NCBI RefSeq assembly: GCF_963576675.1
Contig: NC_088913.1
Coordinates: 78,491,001-78,555,000 of the forward strand
DNA from: Euphorbia lathyris
Taxonomy: Eukaryota; Streptophyta; Magnoliopsida; Malpighiales; Euphorbiaceae
DNA: 64,000 nt
Reading direction: 5' to 3'
This document shows, piece after piece, positions 1-11,260 of this stretch (position 1 is its first letter; every line of letters starts with the position of its first letter). A program made the position numbers and the translations under genes. The notes under the pieces are model-generated. The model was not told the origin of the DNA. It saw only the letters and a list, made by a program, of their open reading frames with translations, and ran no database searches.

Positions 1-1394
1 CATAATTTATAATTGAAATAAACTTAATTTTAAGTATAATATTTCAATACATTGGAAGTAATATGGGAAGTCCTAAGAAGCAACAATATAAAACTCATGA
101 TAAAAAAAATGAAACTCGTGTGGATGAGAGATGAACACCCCAGCATCCTACAGTTCATTGTGGTGACTCCATTGAGGAACTATATATAAATTTTTTTGGG
201 TAAACTAGTTAATTAAAGTAGCAAATAAACAAGGCTTGCGAAATACCCGGAGGAACCTCGAGGAAAAAAACCTCATGGCCAATACTTATTTGCATGAGGG
301 AGTTTCTAAAGTAAGGGTTACTTGTTTGGAGGCATATTTTTGCCATTCGTAATGGGCATGATGAACCCTGATTACACTAGATCCAGTATATTATGAACCC
401 ATTTCTTTAATTATCAATTTAGTTAAAATTTGTGTATTTAACACTTGAAATAAACCCAACATTACTAATTGTTAAAACTTTAAAGTTATCTAAATGGGAT
501 TCATATATTCATTCATTACACTTTACACATTCATAATCGGTCCCTTTTACCCGGAGGAACCTCGAGGAAAAAGAACCTCACACCTAGTAATTATTTGCAT
601 GAGGGAGTTTCCAAAGTAAAGGTTAATTGTTTGGAGGTATATTTTTGACATTCTTAATGGGCATGAGGAACCGTAATTACACTAGGTCGACTACATTATG
701 AACCCATTTCTTTAATTACCTAATTAGTTAAAATTTGTGTATTTAACACTTGAAAAACACGGAAAGTTACTGATTGTTAAAACTTTACACATTATACATC
801 CATTCATGATTAGTCCCTTTTACTATGTGCATGTAGTTGCATTTTGTATCCTCTTTGAGGAATGGGTGTAGGTGGGAATATATCACTTATAACACAATAT
901 TATTTACTCATGGCTTAAACCTTGTGTGGGAGACCGAGGTAATATATAGTGGTACAAGAAAAATTGAGTTAATATCTAGTGACTCAAGATCATTTATATG
1001 TCTTTAGACCTGCTACATCTGGCTACAGCCTTAAACCCTAGAATATATCTTATTTGTCTTTAAACAAATTAAATTTATAATGTAAAGCTCGCAAAATTTA
1101 TTAGAAATAAATGAAGCTTAGTGAACTTTGTGTAACAACAGTAACTCTTGGCTAAAAAAATAAAAAATAATGAAAGAGGGAATCATTGGTTTTGTATGTG
1201 GTGAAACTTAGAAAATTTACAAAAGGAAAGAAAATCTGTTTAATTAATTTTAAGATATAAAAGAAGTTGTCATTCTTTTTGTTTCTTCTTAAACATTGCA
1301 AAATTACAAAACAAATGAAATCCTCTTTTGCTGGTTTTCAGAATTCACATGTAATTTCTTAGTGTTTAAGAATCAATAGGTGCCTCTCTTCCTC
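1..1394 (+). repeat. CEP-unit upstream spacer, first copy, with an internal tandem duplication
   Basis: Non-coding upstream part of the first CEP repeat unit. It aligns nearly base for base with 47836-49230 upstream of the CEP gene at 49326. It contains two direct, adjacent, diverged copies of one block (about 246-549 and 550-823). Each starts with CCCGGAGGAACCTCGAGGAA and ends with TCCCTTTTAC. The same duplicated structure recurs near 48078-48650, so it predates the duplication of these units. A decayed CEP 3' end lies at 981-1046 (listed separately). No open gene is visible here. Confidence 0.8.
981..1046 (+). pseudogene. Relic 3' end of a second CEP gene (unit 1)
   Basis: Read in frame, this stretch gives DHLYVFRPATSGYSLKP and then a stop. 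That matches the tail of the live CEP genes (HLYAMRPTTPGHSPGVGH), with the last third of the domain lost. There is no signal peptide or open upstream frame. The same relic lies at the same place in other units (29764, 34674, 48810, and partly 21094), so it is inherited and not a chance match. Seen directly: the residues. Inferred: descent from a duplicated CEP gene. Confidence 0.65.
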
Positions 1395-1481
1395 TATAAG
1401 GTAGCCTCCTCTTTCTTCACTCTTCCTTCTTCAATATCATTTATCTCTAAAAATTTCTACTCTTTCTTTCTTTCTTCCAAA

Positions 1482-1652
1482 ATGGCCAAAGTGAATGCAT
1501 TATTTATTCTTTTAATGTTGATGATATTTCAGTCCACAAATGGGAGAGTTTTGGATGACAAAGATGACATCAACCCACCTGTAGTTGTATCAATATCAAA
1601 CCCAGATGCAATTTATCCACCTGCAACATCAGTACTTCCAGATGCTGTGTAA
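1482..1652 (+). pseudogene. CEP hormone precursor gene, copy 1, 3' end lost to a retrotransposon
   Basis: The first 55 codons match the other CEP copies: signal peptide with core ALFILLMLMIF, then STNG before RVLDDKD, then the variable region up to VLPDA. At about 1648 the sequence leaves the CEP gene and enters Copia DNA, giving one foreign codon and a stop. The whole C-terminal CEP domain and 3' UTR are missing; CEP-unit sequence resumes only near 11395. The start is the ATG shared by all copies; an in-frame ATG at 1380 is in the leader. The TATA box at 1395 is also damaged: about 10 bp present in the other copies (ATACCAATAA) is deleted. No mature peptide can be made. Confidence 0.88.
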
Positions 1653-2355
1653 ACAGCTTGTACATAGAATAAGCTCACATAGACTGCAACACAGAGGATA
1701 CTCTCCATCAAATAAATTGTTAGAGTTTGTTACAGATTTAAATGAGCTGTCATCTACATTAGATTCCTTTTATCTGTGTATAAATAAATCAATTAGCCAT
1801 GGTATTCATTAACTCGTTGTAATTCAGTTTTAATCAATAAGATTGTTCTTCATTTTTCTCTTCTCATTACTTCTCTGTGTTCATGGAAGCTTAGTTCATA
1901 ATAACTAAGCTTATATGGTATCAGAGCTGAGGGTTTAAGATCAACAAGAATGACTGACCGGAGAAGTTATGCTCATGTGGTGGCTGAGGAAGAAGGTCCG
2001 AGGAGAAATCCAAGTACAGGAGGCCGTTCACCTCTTATTGTTCAAACTGAAAACCTATCCTACGAGCGGAATCGCGAGGAAGATAATTTGAAAATCCAGG
2101 TTTGATTCTTGTTAAGCAATCTCTTGATGAAACTAATTTCCTTTCTTGGAAACGTGGTATGATGTTAGCTTTAGAGATAAAAGATAAACTTGATTTTATC
2201 CTTGAAGATGATTGTATGCCTGATAAGAAGAAATCACCAACAGAATATGCTAAATGGAAGAAAAATGATAGCTTAGTGATAGCATGGATTTGGAATACTA
2301 TTTCGAAAGATTTGGTTGAGTCTTTCAGATATGTTAAGACTACTAGAGAGTTGTG
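1648..2355 (+). mobile_element. Outer Copia-type LTR retrotransposon, left part (5' LTR, PBS, start of gag)
   Basis: An LTR-like region (about 1648 or 1719 to 1914) is followed by TGGTATCAGAGC at 1916-1927, the usual plant primer-binding site matching initiator Met-tRNA. A gag frame starts at ATG 1950 (MTDRRSYAHVV), is shifted once near 2100, and continues with LDETNFLSWKRGM, typical of the Copia gag N-terminus. At 2355 it is cut by the inner Copia element, and gag resumes at 8047 after one TTGTG duplicate. The exact left LTR edge is uncertain because no right LTR survives. Confidence 0.75.
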
Positions 2356-2930
2356 TGTTAGGAATTTATAAAACGATCAGAATACCAAATTCCTCTTCCA
2401 GGACACAACAGCAAAAAAGCTGAAATAATTCTCAGAATATAGGAAATAAACAAACAGGAAAGAAAACAAGAATTTTTACAAGGTTCACCACCAAATCAGT
2501 GGCTAATCCTTGGAGCTACTGCAAGAAGCCCTTTGCACTATAGGAGAATGAAGTACAAGTATTACAACACTCAATCACTCACTCACAACCCAAAACCCAA
2601 GTACACCCTACTTAGTTTTGATCACACACACAATTTACACAGGTGTGCAGAGTGAGAATTCCTGCAATACTTCTAAGCAAACACTCACAGCCTTTTTACA
2701 ACTCTTCTCTCTTAATTCTCCAGAAATATGGAGCCTCTATTTATAGGAAACAAAGAACCCTAAAAATAGAATGTGATGCTTCGTAATCTCCATCTTCAAT
2801 TAATGTGTTGTAGAGATCAAGACAACCTTTTAAATTCTTGACTAGGTTCAAAGCATAATCCTCCATCTCCTGGATAATAAATACTTCATTTATTATGCAC
2901 ATAAAAACATACATGCACCTATTTCCAACA
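2356..2930 (-). repeat. 3' LTR of the inner Copia element
   Basis: About 575 bp. On the plus strand it begins TGTTAGGAATTTATAAAACG and ends ATTTCCAACA. It is nearly identical to the LTR at 6909-8041 once the MITE in that copy is removed. It is flanked on the left by the TTGTG target duplication. Confidence 0.9.
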
Positions 2931-3019
2931 ATCTCCCACTTGAAGACTTATTTCAATTAGTTTTCACATCAACTTCAGTGCAACGGCAACGAAACAAAGC
3001 AGTAGCTCAAACAACCTTT

Positions 3020-6000
3020 TCATGCATTGAGGCTAACCGAAGCTGCGCACAGCTTCAACTTCTCAACAGTCACAGTCTTTGTTAACATATCAGCAGGATT
3101 CTTACTTCCAAGAATTTTATCAAGCATCAAAGCTCCATCTTCTAATGCTGATCTAATAAAATGATATCGCACCTGAATGTGCTTTGTTCTTCCATGAAAA
3201 GTTGGATTCTTTGCTAAATGAATAGCACTTTGACTGTCGCAATGTAAAATATTTGTCTCATGTTTCTGTCCCAACTCTTCAAGAAATGATTGTAACCAAA
3301 TCATCTCTTTGCTAGCTTCCGTAATAGCAAAAAACTCTGCTTCCGTGGTTGATAGTGCAACTATCTTCTGGAGTTTTGAGAACCAACTCACAGCTGTACC
3401 ACCAAGTGTGAAAAGACCACCGGAAGTACTTTTTCTGTTAGCTAAATCACCAGCCATATCTGCATCTGTGTATCCTTGCAGACCTATATCTGATTTCTTG
3501 AAACATAGACAATAATCAGAAGTACCTTTCAAGTACCTCAAAATCCATTTCACTGCTTCCCAATGTTGTTTCCCTGGATTACTCATGTATATGCTCACAA
3601 CTCCCACTGCATGGGCTAAATCCGGCCTTGTGCCTACCATAGCATACATGAGACTTCCAATAGCGGAGGCATAGGGAACCTTTGCCATATAAGCTCTCTC
3701 TTCTTCTGTTGAGGGTGACTGATCTTTGGATAATTTGAAATGACTAGCCAGTGGTGTACTGACAGGTTTTGCACCATCCATATTGAATCTCCGCAAAACT
3801 TTCTTCACATACTCTTCTTGAGATAACTTCAATGTACCTTGCATCCTATCTCTTGAGATTTTCATTCCAAGGATTTGCTTTGCAGCTCCCAAATCCTTCA
3901 TGGAAAATGTTTCTGACATCTTCATTTTCAACTTGTCAATTTCCCTCTTATCTACCCCTGCAATTAACATGTCATCTACATACAATAACAAAATTGTGTA
4001 ATGACTTCCAGAATTTTTAATATAATAGCAGTGATCAGCTTGACATCTCAGGAAACAATTATCAATCATAAAACCGTCAAACTTCTTATACCACTGTCTC
4101 GGAGCCTGTTTAAGCCCATAAAGGCTTTTCTGCAGTTTGCATACCATCGTCTCACGGCCATGCACTTCAAACCCTTGTGGTTGCTTCATGTAAATCTCTT
4201 CTTCTAGTTCACCATGAAGAAATGTCGTCTTCACATCCATTTGTTCCAGGTACAGATCTTCTTTTGCTACAAGAGAAAGCACAAGTCTGATTGTGTTCAA
4301 CTTTACCACTGGAGCAAAGATTTCATTGAAGTCAACACCTTCCTTTTGCTGATATCCTTTTACAACAAGCCTTGCCTTGTACCTTGTAGAACCGTCATGT
4401 TCTTCTTTCAACCGAAATAACCATCTGTTTTGTAAGGCTTTCTTTCCCGGTGGTAGTTCTGTCAACTCCCACGTATTATTAGACAATAGAGAATTCATTT
4501 CTTCTTTCATGGCTAACTCCCACTTGCTAGAATCATCCACCTGTACTTCCTCATCAAAGGTTTCTGGCTCACCTTTGTGAGTCAATAAAATGTAATTAAG
4601 TGCAGGAGAATACCTCTGAGGTGGTCTGATGGTTCTAGAAGATCTTCTTAAGGTAACCTCAGGAGTACGTGGCTCCTCTTCTATGATCACCTCTTCATTT
4701 TCATGCCTTGGCATATTCACTTGAATTTCAGGGAGAATTATTTCTGACTTTTTAACTTCAGAATCAGTTTGTACAACTTCTGCCAAGCTGTCCTTGTACA
4801 ATACTTGCTCATTGAAGATCACATCCTTGCTCCTTATGATCTTCCGATTTTCGTTATCCCAAAAGCGATAGCCAAACTCAATTTCATTATAGCCAATAAA
4901 ATAACACTTCTTTGATTTAGCATCAAGCTTAGACCTATCTGCAGAATCCACATGAACGTAAGATAAACAACCAAACACTTTCAGAAAAGAAAGGTTTACC
5001 TCTTTCCACTCCATACTTCTTCCGGTATCTTGAAATCGAGCGGGCTTGCGGGAGCTCGGTTTATCAAGTAAGCTGCAGTGTTAACTGCATCTGCCCAAAA
5101 ATATTTTGGCAAACCTGCATGCAACCTCATGCTTCTGGCACGTTCATTCAGTGTTCTATTCATCCGCTCTGATATCCCATTTTGTTGAGGTGTGCCTGGG
5201 ATAGTTTTCTCCATCTTGATGCCCATCTGTGCACAATACTTCTTGAATTCACTATTTTCATACTCTCCACCATTATCTGACCTCAGACACTTCACTTTCA
5301 AATTCGTCTCATTTTCTACTAAAGTTTTCCATTTCCTGAAGGTATCAAACACATCAGATTTATTTTTGAGAAAGTAAACCCATACCTTTCTGCTTGAGTC
5401 ATCTATGAATGTAACATAGTATTTTGAACCTCCAAGGGATGGCACCGGAGATGGCCCCCAAACGTCCGTGTGAACCAACTCCAACTTTGTTTCTCTAGGC
5501 TTTCTTCCACCATTCAAGAAACTCACCTTTTTCTGTTTGCCAAAGATGCAGCTTTCACATATGCAATGTTCTACACCTTTCAAGTCAGGGAGTTTACCTT
5601 TTGCTAGCATTAACTTCATCCCTTTCTCACTCATGTGATCAAGTCTACAGTGCCATAGACTTGAGTTTACACCTGCATCAATAGCAATTAGTGCTCATGT
5701 ACAAAGTACCAGTTTTATTACCTCGAGCAACAACAATTGCTCCTTTGCTGACTTTCCAAGATCCATTAGTAAAATGCACACTGTGACCTGCTTCATCAAG
5801 CTGTCCAACTGAAATCAGGTTCTTTGTCAACCTAGGCACATGTCTTACTTAGTTGATTTTCCACACCGTTCCATTTTCTAACTTCAAACGAACATCACCA
5901 ATTCCGGCTATCTCCAATGGCTCACCATCTGCGAGATACACCTTCCCGTAGTTTCCAACTTAATAGTTCTCCATGATTTCACGGTTTGATGTCGTATGAA

Positions 6001-6879
6001 AAGAAGCACCTGAATATAATACCCAAGATTCAATGGAACAATCAACAGATAAAAGTAATGCATCTTGTACCTCATCAGCTACAACATTTGCAGCTTTCTT
6101 ATTATTGTCTTCCTTCTTTGGAAGTCTGCATTTGGCCTTCACATGTCCAGGCTTTCCATAATTCCAGCACTCCAATTTCCATCCATTTCTTGATTTGGAT
6201 CTACCATTCCTCGACTTCAATCTACCTCGTCCTCGATTAGAATTCCTTTCATTGCTTCTACCTCTATTTTCAACATTTAAGGCAGAACTTGTCGATGTAC
6301 CTTCACCAAATCAATCCTTCGCACTTCTTCAGCAAGAATTCGATCCTTGACATCACTAAATGACAATTTTCCTTTGCCAACAGAATTACTAACCGCAGCC
6401 CTCATAGGCTCCCAACTATTAGGTAATGAAGCCAAAATAATTAAAGCATGTACCTCATCATCAAAGGTAATATCAACAGACGTTAGTTGAGTAACAATGG
6501 TATTGAACTCGTTTATATGTTCTGCAACTGAAGAACTATCACCCATTCTTAAATTGAATAACTTTTTCATCAGATGTACCTTGTTATTTGCAGAAGCCTT
6601 CTCGTACATATCTGATAAAAGTCTCATCATTTCGGCTGTTGACTTGGTTTCTGCTACGTTATGAGCGACATTCCGTGTTAGCGTCAATCTGATTACGCCC
6701 AACACTTGTCGATCGAGAAGTTCCCAATCCTCTTGGCTCATGTCTGCTGGTTTCACTTCTGAAAGCGGCAAGTGCAGTTTTTTGCTATACAGATAGTCTA
6801 TAATCTGTAATCTCCAGAATGAAAAATTAGTTCCATCAAACTTGCTTATTCCAGAACTTATTCCGTCTGACCCTGTCAT
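3020..6879 (-). pseudogene. gag-pol of the inner Copia element, broken by a few frameshifts and stops
   Basis: Gag starts at 6879 (MTGSDGISSG) and runs to about 6277. After a shift, a CCHC-like knuckle follows near 6165-6120 (CWNYGKPGHVKAKC, first Cys pair spacing intact). The protease motif is degraded to VLYSGASFHTT (Asp replaced by Tyr at the catalytic position) near 6020. Integrase occupies 5634-4996 with GPSPVPSLGG, DDSSRKVWVYF, SDNGGEY and TPQQNGISERMNRT. RT and RNase H form one long open stretch of 664 codons, 5014-3020: VKTTFLHGELEEEIYMKQPQ, LLLYVDDMLIAG near 3970, ADMAGDLANRKSTSGG, and STTEAEFFAITEA. The element looks Tork/Tnt1-like. The missing protease Asp and the frameshifts make self-mobilisation unlikely. 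Confidence 0.9.
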
Positions 6880-6908
6880 TGTCCAAACCAAATAACTCTG
6901 ATACCAGT

Positions 6909-8041
6909 TGTTTGGACTTTATAAAAGGGTTAATATACATATTTGCCCCTGTGTTTTTGTGGAAAAACAGATTTGCCCTTAAATCAAATAAACCCACAAA
7001 ACTATCCCTTAATTTTCCATAAACCTGCAATTATACCCTACTGTAACAGAGCTGCTAAACGGCGATGACATCAAACCTTCTTGTCTACAAAAAAAATGGA
7101 TGACGACAATCAAAATTCATTTGGTTTCTAATTATTGTTTTCTATTGCTATTGCTTTTGGATTAATTAGGAGGTTTAGACGCCGTTTTATTCGGTTGATT
7201 GAGCTTTTATGAAAATGAATTTTGACCAATCTGTTCTTCTAACTTGCTTTTAATCGAAATTGAATGTGCATATTTTTTTCTGTTTGTGATTGGTCGTTCT
7301 TTTCTGCAGTTTTTCTGGAGACAAGCAGGTTTGATGTGAACGCCGTTTAACAACTCTGTTAGATTAGGGTATAATTGTAGGTTTGTGAAAAATTCAGGGA
7401 TAATTTTGTGGGTTTATTTAATTTAAGCAAATCTGTTTTTCCGAGAAAACACATGGACAAATATGTGTATTAACCCTTTATAAAACGATCAGAATACCAA
7501 ATTCCTCTTTCAGGACACAACAGCAAAAAAGCTGAAATAATTCTCAGAATATAGGAAATAAACAAACAGGAAAGAACACAAGAATTTTTACAAGGTTCAC
7601 CACCAAATCAGTGGCTAATCCTTGGAGCTACTGCAAGAAGCCCTTTGCACTATAGGAGAATGAAGTACAAGTATTACAACACTCAATCACTCACTCACAA
7701 CCAAAACCCAAGTACACCCTACTTAGTTTTGATCACACACACAATTTACACAGGTGTGCAGAGTGAGAATTCCTGCAATACTTCTAAGCAAACACTCACA
7801 ACCTTTTTACAACTCTTCTCTCTTAATTCTCCAGAAATATGGAGCCTCTATTTATAGGAAACAAAGAACCCTAAAAATAGAATGTGATGCTTCGTAATCT
7901 CCATCTTCAATTAATGTGTTGTAGAGATCAAGACAACCTTTTAAATTCTTGACTAGGTTCAAAGCATAATCTTCCATCTCCTGGATAATAAATGCTTCAT
8001 TTATTATGCACATAAAAACATACATGCACCTATTTCCAGCA
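6909..8041 (-). repeat. 5' LTR of the inner Copia element, split by a MITE
   Basis: Plus-strand start TGTTTGGACTTTATAAAA at 6909, interrupted at 6926/6927 by a 550-bp MITE, resuming at 7477/7486 and ending TTTCCAGCA at 8041. Without the MITE and its duplicated 9 bp it is about 574 bp, the same length as the partner LTR. Confidence 0.9.
6927..7476. mobile_element. Mutator-type MITE inside the LTR
   Basis: 550 bp with long terminal inverted repeats: the left end begins GGGTTAATATACATATTTG and the right end is its complement (CAAATATGTGTATTAACCC). The inverted similarity runs inward about 140 bp to CGGCG. It is flanked by a perfect 9-bp target duplication TTTATAAAA (6918-6926 and 7477-7485), typical of Mutator-like elements. 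The partner LTR at 2356 has the empty site. No coding capacity is seen. Confidence 0.9.
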
Positions 8042-9408
8042 TTGTGGTTAGAAATCACTGAGCATTTTGAAGAAAATAATGGTCCTATGCTGTATCAAAT
8101 TAAGAGAGAAATTCAGGCTTTAGTTCAAGGAAGTTCTTCTGTTATGCTTTATTATAATAAACTGAAAAAGTTATGGGAAGAACTGTCATACCTGAGGCCT
8201 TTACCAACTTGTCATTGTGGTGCTATGCAATAATGTGTATGTAATGTAGCTGAGAAGATTGTCAAAATGAATGATGAAGATCAGGTTATGCATTTTTTGC
8301 TAGGCCTTAATGAGGAATATGAAGGTGTTAAATCACAGATCTTGGCTATGGATCCTATTCCTAATCTGAAAAAGGTGTATGCAATGATACAAAGAGTAGC
8401 CAAACAGAAAGAGATTTCTATAGATATGGTTACTAATGAGTTTGCACATAATGCAGTATCTTTTCATAAGAATAATGCAGTCAAACATGATAATTACAAA
8501 GGCAAGAAGAAGTCTGGAGATGAGAAGACTTGCACACACTGTAAAAAGCCAGGACACACCAAAGAAACTTGTTTCAAGTTGAAGGGTTACCCTAAGTGGT
8601 ATAAAGGGAATAGAGATTCTACAGGAGGTCAGAACAAGAATGCTGGTAATTATGGAACAAACAGAGCAAATTTGGTTCAGGATATGGTTGATACTCCTAT
8701 GGATGATGATTTCAGTGAAGATGAGGTCATTCCTAAGAGTAAACTCTCAAACATGGTTCAGCAGGAATTAAAGAAACTTTTAAAGGGCAAAGGAATATCA
8801 GATAATGTCGGTAGCAGCAAAGATTTTGCTGGTTTTGTTGGCATGAGCGATATGGCAGGTACAATCTTTACTTGTTCTGCTGCTACATATTTTGAGAAAG
8901 ATGATTGGATTATTGATTCAGGGGCTTCAACTCATATGAGTCATGATGATTCTAAGTTTAGCTTAGTTCAGCAACAACATTTATCTAGAAATGTGTATCT
9001 ACCTGATGGAACTGCACAGGAAATAAAATCCATTGGCACAATACACTTGATGCCTAAAATTGTGCTGACAAATGTGTTCTATTTACCACATTTTCAGTTC
9101 AATTTATTATCAGTAGGTCAATTACTACATGATAATAAGATAAGTGTTGTTTTCTATTCTGAATGCTGCTTCTTACAGGACCTGGCTACTAAGCAAATGC
9201 TTGGAGTAGCAGTGCTTAGTCAAGGTTTATACAAGTTGGGAAAAGCAGCCTTTAGGCATGAAGAAATAAAGAAATGGGAAGTTTTTTGCAGAAACAGATG
9301 TAGCAAAAATAATATAGGGAATAGAGTACCTATTGATGTTGTTTCTTCTGTTCTTTCTACACAGATTGTTAAGCCAAGTGTTTCGCTATGTGGTCTGTGG
9401 CACCACTG
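8042..9408 (+). pseudogene. Outer Copia element, right part: gag, zinc knuckle and protease
   Basis: This continues the gag cut at 2355: LEITEHFEENNGPMLYQIKR, a stop after CHCGAMQ at about 8233, then an open stretch 8267-9430. It contains a CCHC knuckle CTHCKKPGHTKETC (8529-8573), a protease core WIIDSGASTHMS near 8906, and the pre-integrase segment ending LWHHCLG near 9400. There the element stops abruptly against an antisense Copia. Integrase, RT, RNase H and the 3' LTR are missing. The knuckle and protease Asp are intact, but the gene is interrupted by the stop and by the 5.7-kb inner element. Confidence 0.88.
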
Positions 9409-10748
9409 TCTAGGATCCATTCTACCTTAGTAGAGATATGCTCAACAATATTAGGCAATACAGCACAAGCATAATGATCAAGATTAGTTAACCAACTAAT
9501 AGGGTTATGAGTGATACCTGTGGAGTGAATGTAACTCGCTGAACCATTTGCACTCTGTTGTAGCTGATTGCCGTGTGCAATTGGAGCATGGTCAGTCACT
9601 ATACTACCCACCATATGTGGATTAGCAGAATTAGGATAGTTATTGGAAGTATGATGCTTAAGCTGGTCTTTTTCTTCTAATATACTCATTAGCTTGCTAT
9701 ATTGTGACTTCGAAAGAGTAATGCTCGCATCATGTACTTGGGCCTGCTGTCCATATGAAAATAGTGTGGGTTGTTGACCTATCTCAAGATCTTGATGATT
9801 TCCTTCAGGCGAATAATCCGTAGACACGTTAGCATTGTGGTTGCTATTATGTCCTCCTGTATTATACCCACTACCACTGCCCTTCTTTTTGGTGAATTTA
9901 AACCCTGCCGGAAAACCATGTTTTTTATAGCATTGGTCGATGGTGTGCCCATGTTTATCATAGTATGTGCATTTAGGTCCTTTCTTTCTATTGTCTTGAT
10001 ATTGCCCTCTAGCCATGTTGACTGTAGACTCGGTAGAAGTAGGTCCTATTTGCCTCTCTTGCTGTGTAACCAAAGTTAAAGCAGTGGTAATATCTGGTAT
10101 GGGTTTTATAAGAAAGATCTGAGATCTAACAGCAGCAAAGTCAGGTCCTAAGCCTTTGAGGAAACGAATTACACAATCCTCTTCCTGATACTTTTTATAC
10201 TCTAGTAACCATTTAGAACAAGAACAATCAGGTGTACAATGACAAGTGTGCAAGGGTCTATAATTGATCAACTCTACCCATAACGTCATCAATTTCGTGT
10301 AATAGTCTGTGACAGATAACGAACCTTGGGTGAAAGAAAACATCTCTTCCTGCAACTCAGCTATCTTCAACGAATCGCCTTGAGCAAATCTAGATTTTAG
10401 ATTCTTCCAGACATCAGACGCATTATCAAACCATTGGATGCTTTGAGCAATGGAAGGGGTGATAGATATTGTAATCCATGAGAAGATCATGGTATTGCAA
10501 CGATCCCAAGCTGCTTTGTTTGGATCTGCTTCAGCCGGTGAAGGAAGCGTGCCGTCGATGAAAGAAATCTTGTTCTTGGCCCGTAAAGCCCTTTGAATTT
10601 CTCTGCTCCAAGAATGGTAATTGCTTCCATTCAATAGCTGTGCTACCAAAACTAATCCTGGGTTCTCCCCTGAATGAAGATAATAGCAGCTTGAGGGGTT
10701 TTGTGAAAGATCAGGAGTAACGTTTGTAGTAGTATTTTCTGGTGCCAT
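9369..10748 (-). pseudogene. gag and start of protease of a third Copia element, antisense, truncated
   Basis: Starts at MAPENTTTNVTPDLS (10748); the upstream in-frame ATG at 10787 is less likely because the sequence after 10748 fits the Copia gag start. The gag core includes LLNGSNYHSWSREIQRALRA, a Cys/His cluster (CHCTPDCSC), and a knuckle with the second Cys lost (CTYYDKHGHTIDQC). It ends in the protease motif WILDSGATDH, then runs into the plus-strand Copia. Everything after the protease start is missing, including integrase, RT, RNase H and the 3' LTR. Confidence 0.87.
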
Positions 10749-11260
10749 TTTTCTGATTTTCTGGCAAAAGAAAAGAGGGATCAGCAAAAGATTGTCTGAA
10801 TTTCTTCAATCAAGAAAAGAAATTGATTGAAATTTTCAATCAAGAAAGTAATGTTTCGATCCTGATCTTGGAATGAAACAGGAAAACGTATGAATGACTG
10901 AGAACTCTGTAACGAAAAGATAATCGAACGCAAAGCGTGTTCTCTGATACCATAACAAAACTAATCTTATTATCTTGAATAATCTGCAACAATATGTTGG
11001 AGATGAAGGGAGTTACAGATGAATGAAAAGAAATTACAAAGAGAGAAAGGAAAATTACAGAAGATTTGAGAATAGGAGATGAAGAATGGAAAACTTAACT
11101 TAACTATTGTAATCCTTGCTGTGGCTGTTATATAGACCAGCACCATGAGTTGTTTCTTTTTTTGTTACCGTTGATAAGTGAAGCGGTGCGTTTTGCTCAA
11201 CATGAAACGCAGTCGTTTCTATAGTTTGTTAGAAAGTAAAGGAATTGAACTCTCTTAACA
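9409..11260 (-). mobile_element. Third Copia element (antisense), 5' half only
   Basis: The 5' LTR is about 10955-11260 (minus-strand start TGTTAAGAGAGTTC). The primer-binding site TGGTATCAGAG lies at about 10942-10952 on the minus strand, followed by the gag described separately. No second LTR is seen. The head-to-head junction with the plus-strand Copia near 9385-9409 has no visible target duplication, so it looks like a rearrangement and not a simple insertion. Confidence 0.75.

Larger units (their letters stand above)
2356..8041 (-). mobile_element. Inner Copia LTR retrotransposon, nearly complete, antisense
   Basis: Both LTRs are present (2356-2930 and 6909-8041, the latter split by a MITE), with a 5-bp target duplication TTGTG at 2351-2355 and 8042-8046 inside the gag of the outer Copia element. 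The primer-binding site reads TGGTATCAGAG on the minus strand at 6896-6906. A purine tract (AAGTGGGAGAT on the minus strand) lies just inside the 3' LTR near 2931-2942. The order gag, zinc knuckle, protease, integrase, RT, RNase H is the Copia order. The LTRs differ by few bases, which suggests a fairly recent insertion. Confidence 0.93.

Noticed and set aside
1585..1812. 75-codon open frame overlapping CEP copy 1
   Set aside because: It is a shifted frame that crosses the CEP/retrotransposon junction.
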